From Euclidia mi (Eukaryota; Arthropoda; Insecta; Lepidoptera; Erebidae): DNA of 64,000 bases. The notes under the pieces are model-generated. The model was not told the DNA's origin. It ran no database searches and saw only the letters and a program-made list of their open reading frames with translations. Numbering within the stretch: the first letter of the stretch is position 1; each line of letters starts with the position of its first letter. A program made the translations under genes and the position numbers. Shown piece by piece: positions 11,745 to 21,243 of the stretch. The stretch spans positions 7,437,840 through 7,501,839 of the forward strand of contig OX123185.2 in NCBI GenBank assembly GCA_944739405.2. Reading direction: 5' to 3'.

Positions 11745-12640
11745 ATGTAATAGGCGATAAACGAGGCGATGGATCGCCCGATGATAAGCGTCTACCGTGG
11801 CTAGGAGACCAATATATCAAACCGAATCTGAAATCCGATTGAAGAAATTGTATCGTATCGATATTCTAATATGAGAAAACCGATTTTAGAAAACGCAAAA
11901 CAATACCACGATAATGCAAACAATCTAATCCGAACCAAACGGTGCAAGCGCAACTAAATTACAAAGTAAATCTAAAGCTTACGTTTTCGATAGTTTTCAT
12001 GTTCATTCGTTCTCTTTCACTCTAACAAACGACTAGTTAGTTAGCATGAGAGAGAGCGAATTTCATTTCTTTTTCTTACTCACTTAGTGATACGTTGAAA
12101 GAGCGAAAGAGATTAAACGAATTGTCGCCAAGCAAGCGAATCGTATCGGATTTTGGCGGTTTTATGAATTGCAGATTGAATAGAAAAAATAAAACTAAAT
12201 ATCGAGGCGACAATATTTAATTCAGATTGCAACTTTTTAATGCTTATTTTGAAAATTACAAATAGTTATTAGAAATTTATGTTTGGAGAGTTTTATTTGA
12301 CTTGATTGGTCTCATGTCTAAAATACAATAAGATTTCGATTGTCTGCATTTGTTGTACGCTACGCTCCAACATCCGCTATTGATATCAATTTCTAAAATC
12401 GGTTTTTAAAATCGATTTGAAAATCTAAAATCGGATTTTTTCGGTTTGCGTAAAAATCCGAAAACGCCCATGCCTAACCGTGGCCCAAGGACACAAGTAT
12501 TACCAATGGAGCTATAAGTGCGTTGCCGCTTTGGGGTAGGTGAAGGATTTCTTTTTTTCTACTTTGGGATAGGGAAAGGAATAAGAGGAGGAGCGAGATG
12601 AAAGATAGCCTTCGGCAGTCTCACTTAAAATCTTTCGTAT
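11745..12640 (+). repeat. Dispersed repeat copy 2, split by a hAT-like element
   Basis: The left part (11745-11801) matches the head of the repeat at 10970 (AATAGGCGATAAACGAGGCG, GGATCGCCCGATGATAAGCG). The right part (12476-12640) matches its body (GTGCGTTGCCGC, GGGATAGGGAAAGGAATA, CTTCGGCAGTCTCACT). The 674 bp between are an inserted element with 8-bp TSD. Confidence 0.7.
11802..12475. mobile_element. hAT-like non-autonomous transposon with 8-bp TSD
   Basis: The 674-bp insert is flanked by exact ACCGTGGC direct repeats (11794-11801 and 12476-12483). It starts TAGGAGACC and ends CATGCCTA, so both termini read TAGG going inward. Subterminal sequence is imperfectly inverted (AAACCGAATCTGAAATCCGATT on the left; AAACCGAAAAAATCCGATTT on the inverted right). 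An 8-bp TSD with TAGG/CAGG-type ends is typical of the hAT superfamily. No transposase coding is present, so it would need an enzyme in trans. Confidence 0.75.
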
Positions 12641-12674
12641 TATTCGAAACGATTCGAATATTTTTTTAGTAATG

Positions 12675-12866
12675 CTAGTCCGTGTCATCCCATGGGTATC
12701 GTAAGAGCCGAAAGAGGGAGCATATTATGCAGGAAACAGCACTGTAAGAGAAGGAAAACTTGATACAAACCCTACACCAATCCGTTTGGCCAGCGTGGTA
12801 TAGTAGGCCAATTCTTACTTTCAAAGGAAAGGCCTAGTCCAGCAATGGACTGTTAAAGGCTGATGA
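12675..12866 (+). repeat. SINE-like (GAT)n-tailed repeat, copy 1 (5'-truncated)
   Basis: Carries TCCCATGGGTATCGTAAGAG, GTTTGGCCAGCGTGGTATAG, GGCCTAGTCCAGCA and a GGCTGATGATGA tail. Fuller copies lie at 13600-13823, 38084-38288 and 47230-47461. Confidence 0.7.
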
Positions 12867-12899
12867 TGAAGTAGCTAGTAAGTGTATACAAAATAATCA

Positions 12900-13050
12900 T
12901 CATCTTCTTAGCGTTATCCCAGTTGTATCCCTGGATCCACTTACTAGTCTAATCAGGTTTGACTGGATTTGAAATTGCTGTAGAGCGACTGCCTGTCTGA
13001 TCTATGTAACCCAAAGGGATTTTGATATACCATGGTTTGGACTAGTGTCA
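12900..13050 (+). repeat. Dispersed repeat (GCGTTATCCC / GCGACTGCCTGTCTG family)
   Basis: It has TTAGCGTTATCCCAGTTG, CTAATCAGG, AGAGCGACTGCCTGTCTG and ATACCATGGTTTGGA. Other copies or fragments lie at 13905-14010, 46689-46812 (inverted) and 49967-50005. It is probably a SINE body, but no tRNA head is seen here. Confidence 0.55.
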
Positions 13051-13387
13051 TTTTATTCAGAGGTACTAACATACTGATCTTTATGATAGCTCTGCAAGTC
13101 AGTCTGTTTGTATCGCTACTAGGCTATCGCTGTCTTTATTGAAAATAAAGTTTTGAATACAATCGCTTGTCTATCGCGCCACACCATAATGTGGTAAGAT
13201 TAAGCGGACCTATTAATATGCGTATTGTATAGAGTGAAGCCTCTTCTATTCAACAACGTATATTGCGCCTCAGTTTAAGTAACCGTCTGTTTTTTCATTT
13301 CAACGCTTTATAATTACATCTGACAAACAATCGTAGATTGCAAAAGATACGTTGTTCTTGAAACATTTCTAAAATATCATTTAATTA
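13051..13387. other. Non-coding spacer
   Basis: No gene or repeat recognised. Confidence 0.4.
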
Positions 13388-13599
13388 CTAATCATCATAA
13401 TCAGCCCTTTATAATTTCCCACTGCTGGGCACGCGCCTCTTCCCATTATTAGAAGGCTAAGGCCATAGTTCACCACACTGGCCTAGTGCGGGTTGGCAGA
13501 CTTCACATGTTTTTCGAGAACATTATGGAGAACTCTCAGACATGCAGGTTTCCTCACGATGTTTTCCTTCACCGTTTAGCAAGCGATAATTAACAATTT
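13388..13599 (-). mobile_element. tRNA-type SINE, first part of an interrupted copy
   Basis: This matches the complete inverted SINE at 40487-40775: CATCATAATCAGCC tail, CCACTGCTGGGCACG, AGTGCGGGTTGG, GAGAACATTATGGAGAACTC, GCAGGTTTCCTCACGATG. The copy is cut at 13599 by a (GAT)n-tailed insertion and resumes at 13824. Confidence 0.7.
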
Positions 13600-13823
13600 T
13601 TGTCAGTGTGGAGAATACGGATTGTCACCACCCCATATCACCCCATGAGTATCGTAAGAGCCGACAGAGGGAGCATATTATGCAGAGAACAGCACTGTAA
13701 GCGAAGGAAAACTTGGTACAAACCCTATACCAAGCCGTTTGGCCAGCGTGGTATAGTAGGCCAATTCCTCCTTTCAAAGGAGAGGCCTAGTCCAGCAGTG
13801 GACTGTTAAAGGCTGATGATGAA
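13600..13823 (+). mobile_element. SINE-like (GAT)n-tailed repeat, copy 2, nested with 12-bp TSD
   Basis: Exact direct repeats AATTAACAATTT (13588-13599 and 13824-13835) bound this element, which has the GTCACCACCCCATATCA head, the GGAGCATATTATGCAG and TTTGGCCAGCGTGGTATAG body, and the CCAGCAGTGGACTG...GGCTGATGATGA tail. The 12-bp TSD and simple 3' tail point to target-primed reverse transcription. A 69-codon frame across it is not a gene. Confidence 0.8.
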
Positions 13824-14010
13824 AATTAACAATTTAATACGCACATTACTCCGAAAATTCATTGATGCGTGCCGTGGATTCCAACCCGGACCCTCTGCGT
13901 AGCAACCGCTTATTAGTCTTACCGGATTTGGCCGAATATTAGCTTTCCACAGTGCGACTGCCTGTCTGACCCCAGCAACCCGAAGGAATAGCGATATTCT
14001 ATGGTTTAGA
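13824..14010 (-). repeat. Continuation of the interrupted SINE plus a second repeat fragment
   Basis: The stretch to about 13905 (ACGCACATTACTCCG, GTGCCGTGGATTCCAACCC) is the rest of the inverted SINE head with a degenerate B box. From about 13905 the CGACTGCCTGTCTG block matches the repeat at 12900-13050. Confidence 0.55.
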
Positions 14011-14164
14011 CAACCAGGACCGACAACTTAACGTGCTCTCCAAGGCCCGGGACAAGCGATAATTGACAATTTAGCTTAGTATACAGTGTGTTGATATGCA
14101 AACAAATGCATGCAAAAATAACTCCCTTAAACCAGATTAATGCAGCAATGGATAGCTGTTTTAA

Positions 14165-15735
14165 TACAATTTTTAGGGTTCCGTACCTCGAAAGGAAAAA
14201 ACGGAACCCTTATAGGATCACTTTGTTGTCCGTCCGTCTGTCAAGACCCTTTTTCTCAGGAATACGTGGAGATATCAAACTGAAATTTATACTAAATACT
14301 CAAATCTACGGTTCCATAGAGCTGTAAAAAATTCAAACTTCTAATCCAAAGCAATCAAAAGATACAGCCGATTATGCTGCAAATTGTAGCATATTTTCAA
14401 ACTCGCATTGGAATCAAAACCTATAGGGTACTTCCCGTGAACTCAGAATCTTGAAATTTGGTACGAAGCAACTTCTCATATCACATATAAAGGAAAAATT
14501 GCGAAACCCGTAAATTTTTTGTTACAGCATATAAAAAAATATTTTTAATAAATTTAAAGTTACTACCCCTTTCTCTTGAACGCGTGGCAGTATTAAATTG
14601 AAATTCATATCAAATACTCAACTATATAACACCTTTAGGCTGCAACAAAATCAAGCTTATACGTCAACGCAATCAAAAGAAAGAGCAATCTAAGCATATT
14701 TTCAAAGTCGCGACTACTCGCAAGTGAATCAAAACCTATAGGGTACTTCCCGTGAACTCAAAATCTTGAAATTTGGTACTAAGCAGCGTCTTATATCACA
14801 TACAAAGGAAAAATTGCGAAAACTGTCAATTTTTAGTTACATCATATAATAAAAACATTTTTAATAAATTTAAAGTTACTACCCCTTTCTCTTGAACGCG
14901 TGGAGGTATTAAATTGAAATTCATATGAAATACTCAAGTATATAACACCGTTAGGCTGCAACAAAATCAAACTTTTATGTCAACGCAATCAAAAGAAAGA
15001 GCAATATAAGCATATTTTCAAACTCGCGAATACTCGCAAGTGAAACAAAACCTACAGGGTACTTCCCGTGAACTCAAAATCTTGAAATTTGGTACTAAGC
15101 AGCGTCTTATATCACATGCAAAGGAAAAATTGCGAAAACCGTAAATTTTTAGTTACAGCATATAAAAAAATATTTTTAATCAATTTAAAGTTACTACCCC
15201 TTTCCCTTGAACGCGTAGAGGTATTAAATTGAAATTCATATCAAATATTTAGGTATATAACACCGTTAGGCTGTAACAAAATCAAACTTCTATGTCTACG
15301 CAATCAAAAGAAAGAGCAATATAATCATATTTTCAAACTCGCGATTACTCGCAAGGGAATCTAAACCTACAGGGTACTTCCCGTGAACTCAAAATCTTGA
15401 AATTTGGTACGAAGCAACGTCTTATATCACATATAAAGGAAAAATTGCGAAAACCGTAAATTTTTAGTTACATCATATAAAAGAAATATTTTTAATAAAT
15501 TTAAAGTTACTACCCCTTTCTCTTGAACGCGTAGAGGTATTAAAATGAAATTCATATCAAATACTCAGGTATATAACACCGTTAGGCTGTAACAAAATTA
15601 AACTTCTATGTCTACGCAATCAAAAGAAAGAGCAATATAATCATGTTTTCAAACTCGCGACTACTCGCAAGGGAATCAAAACCCATGAACTAAAAATCTT
15701 GAAATTTGGTACGATGCAACGTCTTATCGCACAGA
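14165..15735. repeat. Tandem array of ~316-bp units inside a GGGTTCCGTAC-family element
   Basis: The array begins with the head of the GGGTTCCGTACC repeat (about 14175-14250). A phased landmark, TACTACCCCTTTCTCTTGAA, then recurs at 14561, 14877, 15192 and 15508 (periods 316, 315, 316). Each unit also holds GGGTACTTCCCGTGAACTCA, AATCTTGAAATTTGGTAC and AAAGGAAAAATTGCGAAAA. A more diverged first unit precedes 14561 and the last is partial. No coding potential. The unit is an expansion of the interior of a dispersed repeat whose un-expanded relatives are at 23180 and 51400. Confidence 0.85.
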
Positions 15736-15739
15736 TAAA

Positions 15740-15825
15740 GGATGCGGAAGGCTGAAGACCGTGTACTGTGGTGCGTGTTGGGAGAGGCCTATGTCCAGCA
15801 GTGGACTGCGATAGGCTGATTGAGA
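15740..15825 (+). repeat. LINE/SINE 3'-tail fragment
   Basis: GAGAGGCCTATGTCCAGCAG, TGGACTGCGATAGGCTGAT is the shared 3' tail also seen in the (GAT)n-tailed repeats and in the 20.3-21.1 kb duplication; nothing of a coding region remains. Confidence 0.6.
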
Positions 15826-15982
15826 TTTAGATTTCAAAGAATTACATAGTCTTCAAACTGTTTTGCTAATTATTCTGTTTGTCGACCAGCCACCAGTGAG
15901 TATAACATACTATCACAATATAATTATGGCTATAGTTGCATTAATTGTCAACGAAAATACTATTTAACATAGTATAATACCT

Positions 15983-16530
15983 ATGGCTCCCGATGGAAGT
16001 TGTTTATTTCATGCAATAGCGTTCTCTATTTATAATCCCACTAATTTTGAACAAACACAAATACTAAGGACCTCAATACTTGTTTATATTTATAATAACT
16101 GGGACGAGTTTCATTTATATACAAGCGATGCCCGGAGAGGTCCTTTCTTTTCACGACATGAGTACAAAGCTACGATGCTCCAATCCTCTAGTTATGGCGG
16201 TAATGCTGAGGTGAAGGCAGCAGATGTTTGTATCCAGCGAGGTTCGAAGTGTATGAACATAATACGGGTATTCTGAGGGGTGTATTTTGGCAGAGAAGGA
16301 TATGTAATAAAGCGTTTACTTCTTTCAGGCAACTTATCATCAGGTCATTATGATTTTTGTTTGCCAATTGTGTGCGAAGGATTTCTTAATAATACATACA
16401 ATCATATTAAGGTAAGCTCGGTAAAAAAAAACTCTAGATTCAAAGGTTGGCCGTCCTAAACGCAATAAAAGTGGTCGTCCTAAAAAATCTGAAATACACT
16501 GCTCAGAACAAGAACGGCCAGCTGTACCTA
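15983..16530 (+). pseudogene. OTU-like cysteine protease fragment with AT-hooks (Helitron)
   Basis: The frame from ATG at 15983 begins with DGSCLFHAIAFSIY, the catalytic-cysteine block of OTU-family cysteine proteases. It runs to 16276. After a frameshift at about 16240-16260 the remainder continues in another frame: FEVYEHNTGIL, then LSSGHYDFCLP, which supplies the catalytic histidine expected of OTU. A further segment near 16447-16551 encodes two GRPK cores separated by a basic linker, typical of AT-hook minor-groove binding, and ends at a TAA. OTU domains are found in Helentron/Helitron proteins; the role in transposition is not established. The upstream part of the polyprotein was not recognised. 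Confidence 0.65.
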
Positions 16531-16594
16531 CCGTTGCATAAATACGACAATATACGGCAGTAACCTCAATAGGTATAATTTATGTTCTCGTCTG

Positions 16595-16750
16595 ATGGTC
16601 GTGGGAGACTTCAATATTGATTTTAGAATGAATCCCCAAAATGGAATTTCTAAATATTTTTCATCTATAAACATGTTTCCGTTAATAAACACTAGCACTA
16701 CACGAAGTAGTACAACTAAAGATAACTTTTTTTCGAACTTCAATATTCAA
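16595..16750 (+). pseudogene. Endonuclease/exonuclease/phosphatase-fold fragment
   Basis: The frame starting at 16595 opens with VVGDFNIDF, the metal-binding/active-site motif of APE-like endonucleases. NTSTTRSSTTKDNFFSN follows, equivalent to the TR..TTID(A/H)(I/V)F block of such nucleases associated with LINEs and with Helentrons. Only about 50 residues are recognisable; the rest of the 98-codon frame is low-complexity. Because it lies between OTU and helicase sequences it is tentatively treated as part of the Helitron, but it could be an unrelated insertion. Confidence 0.5.
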
Positions 16751-16959
16751 TGTATTCTTCAACTTCAATATTCCTACCTTTTTCAGTCACCATTTACAGG
16801 TCTGGTTCAAATTTTATACTTAATTCCATACTTTAAAATTTTCATTTCCATTTTTAACACGCTTTTATTAGGTCGTCGTGTATGTAACTAACTATGTAAT
16901 GGAATCTTAGGTAACTAATTTAACCATCTTCCAAGGGTCGTAGCGTAATGAAAATTGGC

Positions 16960-17235
16960 AGCTGTATGTAGTTCTGATGATAATTTAATAATATGGTACT
17001 GCCGAATTGATCTGATGATGGAACCGGAATATATGACCTGGAACTTCATGATGGAAAAACGTATCATAGCTGTTTTGGATTTCTTATAAAAGTCTTGTGA
17101 TGAACTTTGACTATAATTAGGTTTCAAGGTCTGATGATGAAGCCGAAAGATAGGCACTGGCATTCCATGATGGAATATCGTATCATAGTCGTGTTTGCAC
17201 TTGTGAGAAAGGCCACGTAATGGACTTTGTATTTT
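16960..17235 (+). repeat. Diverged ~100-bp tandem units (TCTGATGATG...)
   Basis: Units starting TCTGATGAT are seen at about 16974, 17018 and 17131. The last two align well: CTGATGATGRARCCG, then CATGATGGAA, CGTATCATAG and TRATGRACTTTG. This looks like a decayed minisatellite in the non-coding part of the Helitron. Confidence 0.55.
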
Positions 17236-17992
17236 TTTAATATTTCGAATAAAATAAAATATTTGCCAAATAATTATAAACATTTTTCAAATTTCATAAA
17301 AACCAAAGACAACAGCAAAATGATCGCAAGAACTGTGCCTGCTGCTGTTCGAGTACCATACTACATAGCGTCCACTGATCCGGAGAACTTTTATTACAGT
17401 TTGCTGGTTCAGTATATGCCTTATCGCTCAGAAGCAGAACTGTTACAAGGGTTTTAAAGTGCAAGAGAGGCTTTCTTATCTCGGGAAGAGCAGTTGAAGG
17501 CAATAAGCGGTCACATGGAGCGGCAAAGAGAGCGCAACCGGCAGCTGGAAATTGCATTCAATCAAGTGCACGCATTTCAGAACCTCGAAGAGCCTCCAGT
17601 ATTGGATAATATAGAACACAATAAAGACTATCCTGAACAGACTATGACTTATGATCATTTCGACTCAGCTCGACAGGCTATGAATATGGACCAAGGACAA
17701 CTATTCAATACTATCACGTCAAATATACAGTCGCAACAACAGGCCGATCAACAAAGGTTTAAACTTTTCGTAACTGGTGGCGCTGGAACAGAAAAGACGT
17801 TCTTGTTCAACTTGTTGAAAAATCAAGTGAACAGATGTTACGGGAAGCAGGTTACAAAGATTGGCGCTCTGACTGGAGTTGCAGCACGACTAGTAGGTGG
17901 CTCTATACTGCATAGCTTGCTCAAATTACCAGTTCAAAGAGTCGGCGTCTTAGTGAACATGCCTCAACTCTCCGGCAACTACTTGAGAATTA

Positions 17993-18269
17993 AATGAAAT
18001 GAAATGAAATCTTTATTCGCAGAGATCTGGTTACAAAGGTGTTATATTATTATTTGTGTCCTTAACATATCTCGCCCTCAGTAGGCATGCGAAAATTATG
18101 ATGAGTCATTTATTGACACTATAATAAATTTTTGCTTTTTTTTTTAAATACAATTAAAATTAAATTATTAATTAAGTAAATTTAAAACGTAAATAAAATA
18201 TACACAATTTACATGAACAACAGAAAACATGCTTGGTACTTATATAATGTCATCATAATTATATTAAAC
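17993..18269 (-). mobile_element. 5'-truncated LINE 3' end inserted in the helicase
   Basis: The insert is flanked by AATTA direct repeats (17988-17992 and 18270-18274). On the minus strand it ends AATAAAGATTTCATTTCATT, i.e. a polyadenylation signal followed by a (TTTCA)n tail, a LINE 3' end. Removing it rejoins the helicase in frame between LR and MRQQW-type sequence. Confidence 0.7.
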
Positions 18270-19030
18270 AATTATGCGTCAACAGTGGCAAAAAGTAGAG
18301 TTCTTGTTCGTGGACGAGATATCTATGGTTCCGTATGAGATGCTGTGCATGATAGACGCTCGTTTACGCCAGCTAAAGAATTACGATGAACCCTTTGGCG
18401 GCATAAACGTTATGCTCTTTGGCGACCTCTTGCAGCTTCCGCCAGTACGTGGTAAACAGGTGTTTCAACAGCCAGACCACATGAGCAGCTACTCATTTAT
18501 GGCGGCTTTTCACATTAGTCGAACTCAGACAAAACATGCGCCAGCGAGGAGTCACGACATTCACTGACATCTTGAACGCCTTGAGGGTCGGAGAGTTGAA
18601 CAGCGAGCATCTCGCCGTTTGCGCTTGAAAAAGCACTGCGTATTTATCCAACAAACAACCAAGTAGAGAAGCACAACCATGAAATTTTTTAGAGGCTAAA
18701 ATCATGTTGCGATCCAATATAGACGTGGAGAAGGGGCTAGTGAATGGCAGCACCGGATCCATCTCGGACATCGTCTGGCCGCACTTTAGACGTGACCAAA
18801 TGTATGAAACCGACATACCGTTCATCAAAGTTAATCTTGGAAACGACGATGAGCACCTAATTCAGCCTATAGGCATCCAGTTCCCGGCCAAGTATAGCTA
18901 CGGTATAGTGGAAAGGCGCATGCTCCCAGTGGTTTTGTTGGGCATCTACCGTGCACAAGATGCAAGGCTGTACGGTAGACCACGCAGTGGTGTACTTAGG
19001 GTCCCGTACTTTTGAGGCTGGACAGGCGTG

Positions 19031-19278
19031 TTTGTTTTTTTTTTTTTTTTTTAAAAGACAACTCCCGCATTAGAACTGAATCCTGTGTCGCGGGGGACTT
19101 TACAAACATACAACTAACGGACACAATGAACACCCAGACTTGAAACAACAATTATGAGTCATACAAAGTGTTGTCTCGTGTGGGGATCGAACCCACAACA
19201 CTTCGGCGCAGTGCCAAGCGGTGAGGCGACCGCATAAACCACTACGCCAACCGTGCAGTCAATGTGCAATGTGCAATG
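19031..19278 (-). mobile_element. tRNA-derived SINE inserted in helicase motif VI
   Basis: Inverted head with B box (GGGATCGAACCCACAACA) and A-box region (ACCACTACGCCAACCGTGCA), body with TGTGTCGCGGGGGACTTTAC, and a poly-T (poly-A on minus) tail at 19031-19052. Same family as 50197-50418 and the fragment at 10211. The helicase resumes with TATGTGGCCCTAAGTAGAG. Confidence 0.8.
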
Positions 19279-19477
19279 TATGTGGCCCTAAGTAGAGTAA
19301 ATTCGCTTAGTGGTCTCCAGATTGAAGAGGTAGATTGTTAAAGCTGACATATTAAACACCATGCAATACAGACGCACTGGCGGAGATGGAGAGGATGCGG
19401 GTTCATTCGCTTACTTAAAATAAATGTATGTTAAAAATATTTCACTATCAAAGACTAAAAAGTATAAAATAAATTAC

Positions 19478-20173
19478 CTAATAGTTTAAAAAACACTAGA
19501 AAACACGCTTTTATAAATGCACGTAAAAACAAAAAATAAATTATGGATCGTTCAAGTTGTCTCTATTTCTGGGCTAAACATGTGTTTTAATTATAATATT
19601 TGATTGTAAAAGCGTGGGGCGGAACAGGACAGACTTTCTTGTTAACTAATACTAACGTGGCGGAAGCTGCATGAGGTCGCACAAGAGCATAGCATTTATG
19701 CCGCCAAAAGGTTACCAAAGGGAACCAAAGATATCTCGTACACGAACAAGAAATCTACATTTGGCCACTGTTGACGTATTACCCTTATGTACTTAATTTC
19801 CTGAAAGAAGAGGCGTTGAAAATGTCGGTGAATGTCGTCTCTCTCGCTGATGGCGCATGTTTTGTCTGAGTTCGCCAAACTGGTACTTTGAGCATATTGT
19901 TTAATGTAGAGGCACTTACTACTCGTGCTACAACTCCAGTAAGAGTGCCAATCTGTGTAACCTGATTCCCGTAACATCTATTCTCTTGATATTTCAACAA
20001 GTTAAACAAGAACGTCTTTCTTTTCCAGCGCCCCACGCTTTTACAATCAAATATTATAATTAAAACACATAATTATAATATATTACTATGTTTAGCCCAG
20101 AAATAGAGACAACTTGAACGATCCATATTTTTTTTTATAAAAGCGTGTTTTCTAGTGTTTTTTAAACTATTAA
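19478..20173 (-). mobile_element. Long-TIR element carrying scrambled helicase pieces, copy A
   Basis: About 145-bp TIRs (19478-19621 and 20029-20173), opening with TAATAGTTTAAAAAACACTA and reaching a shared TGTAAAAGCGTGGGGCG on the inner side. They enclose about 400 bp derived from the Pif1-like helicase: on the minus strand KTFLFNLLKYQENRCYGNQ, RTQTKHAPS and IRQQWPNVDFLFVYEIS. The two TIRs are distinguishable by two indels. A near-identical copy in opposite orientation lies at 23374-24070. Frames are short and the Walker A glycines are missing, so no functional helicase is made. Confidence 0.8.
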
Positions 20174-20340
20174 TTTATTTATAGTTGTATAGCCTTACCT
20201 TGCCATGCCATATGGTGATGGATTTAGAATACAGGGTGACACAATCATATTTTATTGCGTGGGTATCGTAACAGATGAGTAAGTGAATTATACAATGTCA
20301 AATAGTATCTTCGGGAAGAGATAAAAAAATCAATATTAAA
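20174..20340. other. Spacer
   Basis: AT-rich, nothing recognised. Confidence 0.35.
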
Positions 20341-21101
20341 CCTCAACCCCAATCCATGTGCATGGTAGTTGTGATAAATAGTGAGCCAAATGCTCCTATT
20401 GAATAACAAAGCTATTATGAAGCATATTAGGAAAGGATTATGGCCAGCAGTGGACTGCGAACGGCTGAATGATGATACTCCTTTGCCAACAGAAACTATC
20501 TCCTTTCTGCCAAATGTCAACATTAATTAATAATCCAAGCTAAAATTTTGCATTGTTCATGTCAGTATAGTTTAAAAATTAAAATTCATTAAAAACTAAC
20601 TACTAAATAAAGTTATAGCATAAAGCATTCTATGTAACGTCACACAACATTTTAAAAGGGTAATTTTAACTTTTATCATTTTTAACTTGTAACATTTTCG
20701 GACGTGTGTTTGTAAAATGAACCTCAACCCCAATCCATGTGCATGGTAGTTGTGATAAATAGTGAGCCTAATGCTCCTATTGAATAACAAAGCTATTATG
20801 AAGCATATTAGGAAAGGAGTATGGCCAGCAGTGGACTGCGAAAGGCTGAATGATGATACTCCTTTGCCAACAAAAACTATCTCCTTTCTGCCAAATGTCA
20901 ACATTAATTAATAATCCAAGCTAGAATTTTGCATTGTTCATGCCAGTATAGTTTAAAAATTAAAATTCATTAAAAACTAACTACTAAATAAAGTTATAGC
21001 ATAAAGCATTCTATGTAACGTCACACAAAATTTTAAAAGGGTAATTTTAACTTTTATCATTTTTAACTTGTAACATTTTCGGACGTGTGTTTGTAAAATG
21101 A
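20341..21101. repeat. Tandem duplication, 381-bp unit x2
   Basis: Two head-to-tail copies (20341-20721 and 20722-21101), each beginning CCTCAACCCCAATCCATGTG and ending GTGTTTGTAAAATGA, differ by only scattered substitutions. Each contains the CCAGCAGTGGACTGCGAA, GGCTGAATGATGAT retroposon tail. The minus-strand frames at 20245-20523 and 20596-20904 are alike only because of the duplication and have no recognisable domain. Confidence 0.85.
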
Positions 21102-21243
21102 AATATGTGTGTTTAGTCCTCTCGCAATAGCAGGAAATGAATCGTAATGAAACTTCTAAGGCGTAAATTAATGTACCTAATTTAAAAACATGTGTCTTTT
21201 CTTGTAGCCAGGTCTTTTTGGATTTAATCATTCTTACATATTA

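Larger units (their letters stand above)
15900..19400 (+). mobile_element. Decayed Helitron (OTU / AT-hook / endonuclease / helicase)
   Basis: In order on the plus strand lie an OTU-type protease fragment, an AT-hook motif pair, an endonuclease fragment, a set of diverged ~100-bp repeats, and a Pif1/RecD-like helicase. This gene set is known from Helitron-type rolling-circle transposons of animals. The coding frames are broken by several stops and frameshifts, by a LINE tail (17993-18269) and by a SINE (19031-19278). No Rep HUH motif was found and the element ends were not identified. Confidence 0.75.
17227..19400 (+). pseudogene. Pif1-like Helitron helicase, broken
   Basis: Recognisable Helitron helicase starts with VRVPYYIASTDPENFYYSLL and QYMPYRSEAELL (17350-17454), crosses an in-frame TAA (17455-17457) and reads on to 17997. 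Walker A reads GGAGTEKT instead of GGAGTGKT, so even a repaired protein would probably not bind ATP normally. After a 277-bp insertion, the Walker B region (FLFVDEISMVP) and the GDLLQLPPV motif follow at 18274-18480. Frameshifts near 18490 and 18900 and an upstream stop separate later blocks (MLRSNIDVEKGLVNGS, QFPAKYSYGIVERRMLP). The final motif VI region (YVALSRVNSLSGLQIEE) is at 19280-19330 beyond a SINE. The protein would unwind DNA during rolling-circle transposition; this copy is dead. Confidence 0.85.

Noticed and set aside
14561..15735. CRISPR-like array
   Set aside because: The repeats are about 316 bp and contiguous, with no spacer-repeat alternation; this is a eukaryotic tandem repeat.
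17131..17150. CTGATGA followed by CGAAA in the Helitron minisatellite, again ribozyme-like
   Set aside because: Only seven bases separate the two boxes, too few for stem II, and the other units lack the GAAA box.
20245..20904. A pair of similar 92-102 codon proteins as a duplicated gene
   Set aside because: Similarity stems from the 381-bp tandem duplication of repeat DNA, and the frames include a retroposon tail.
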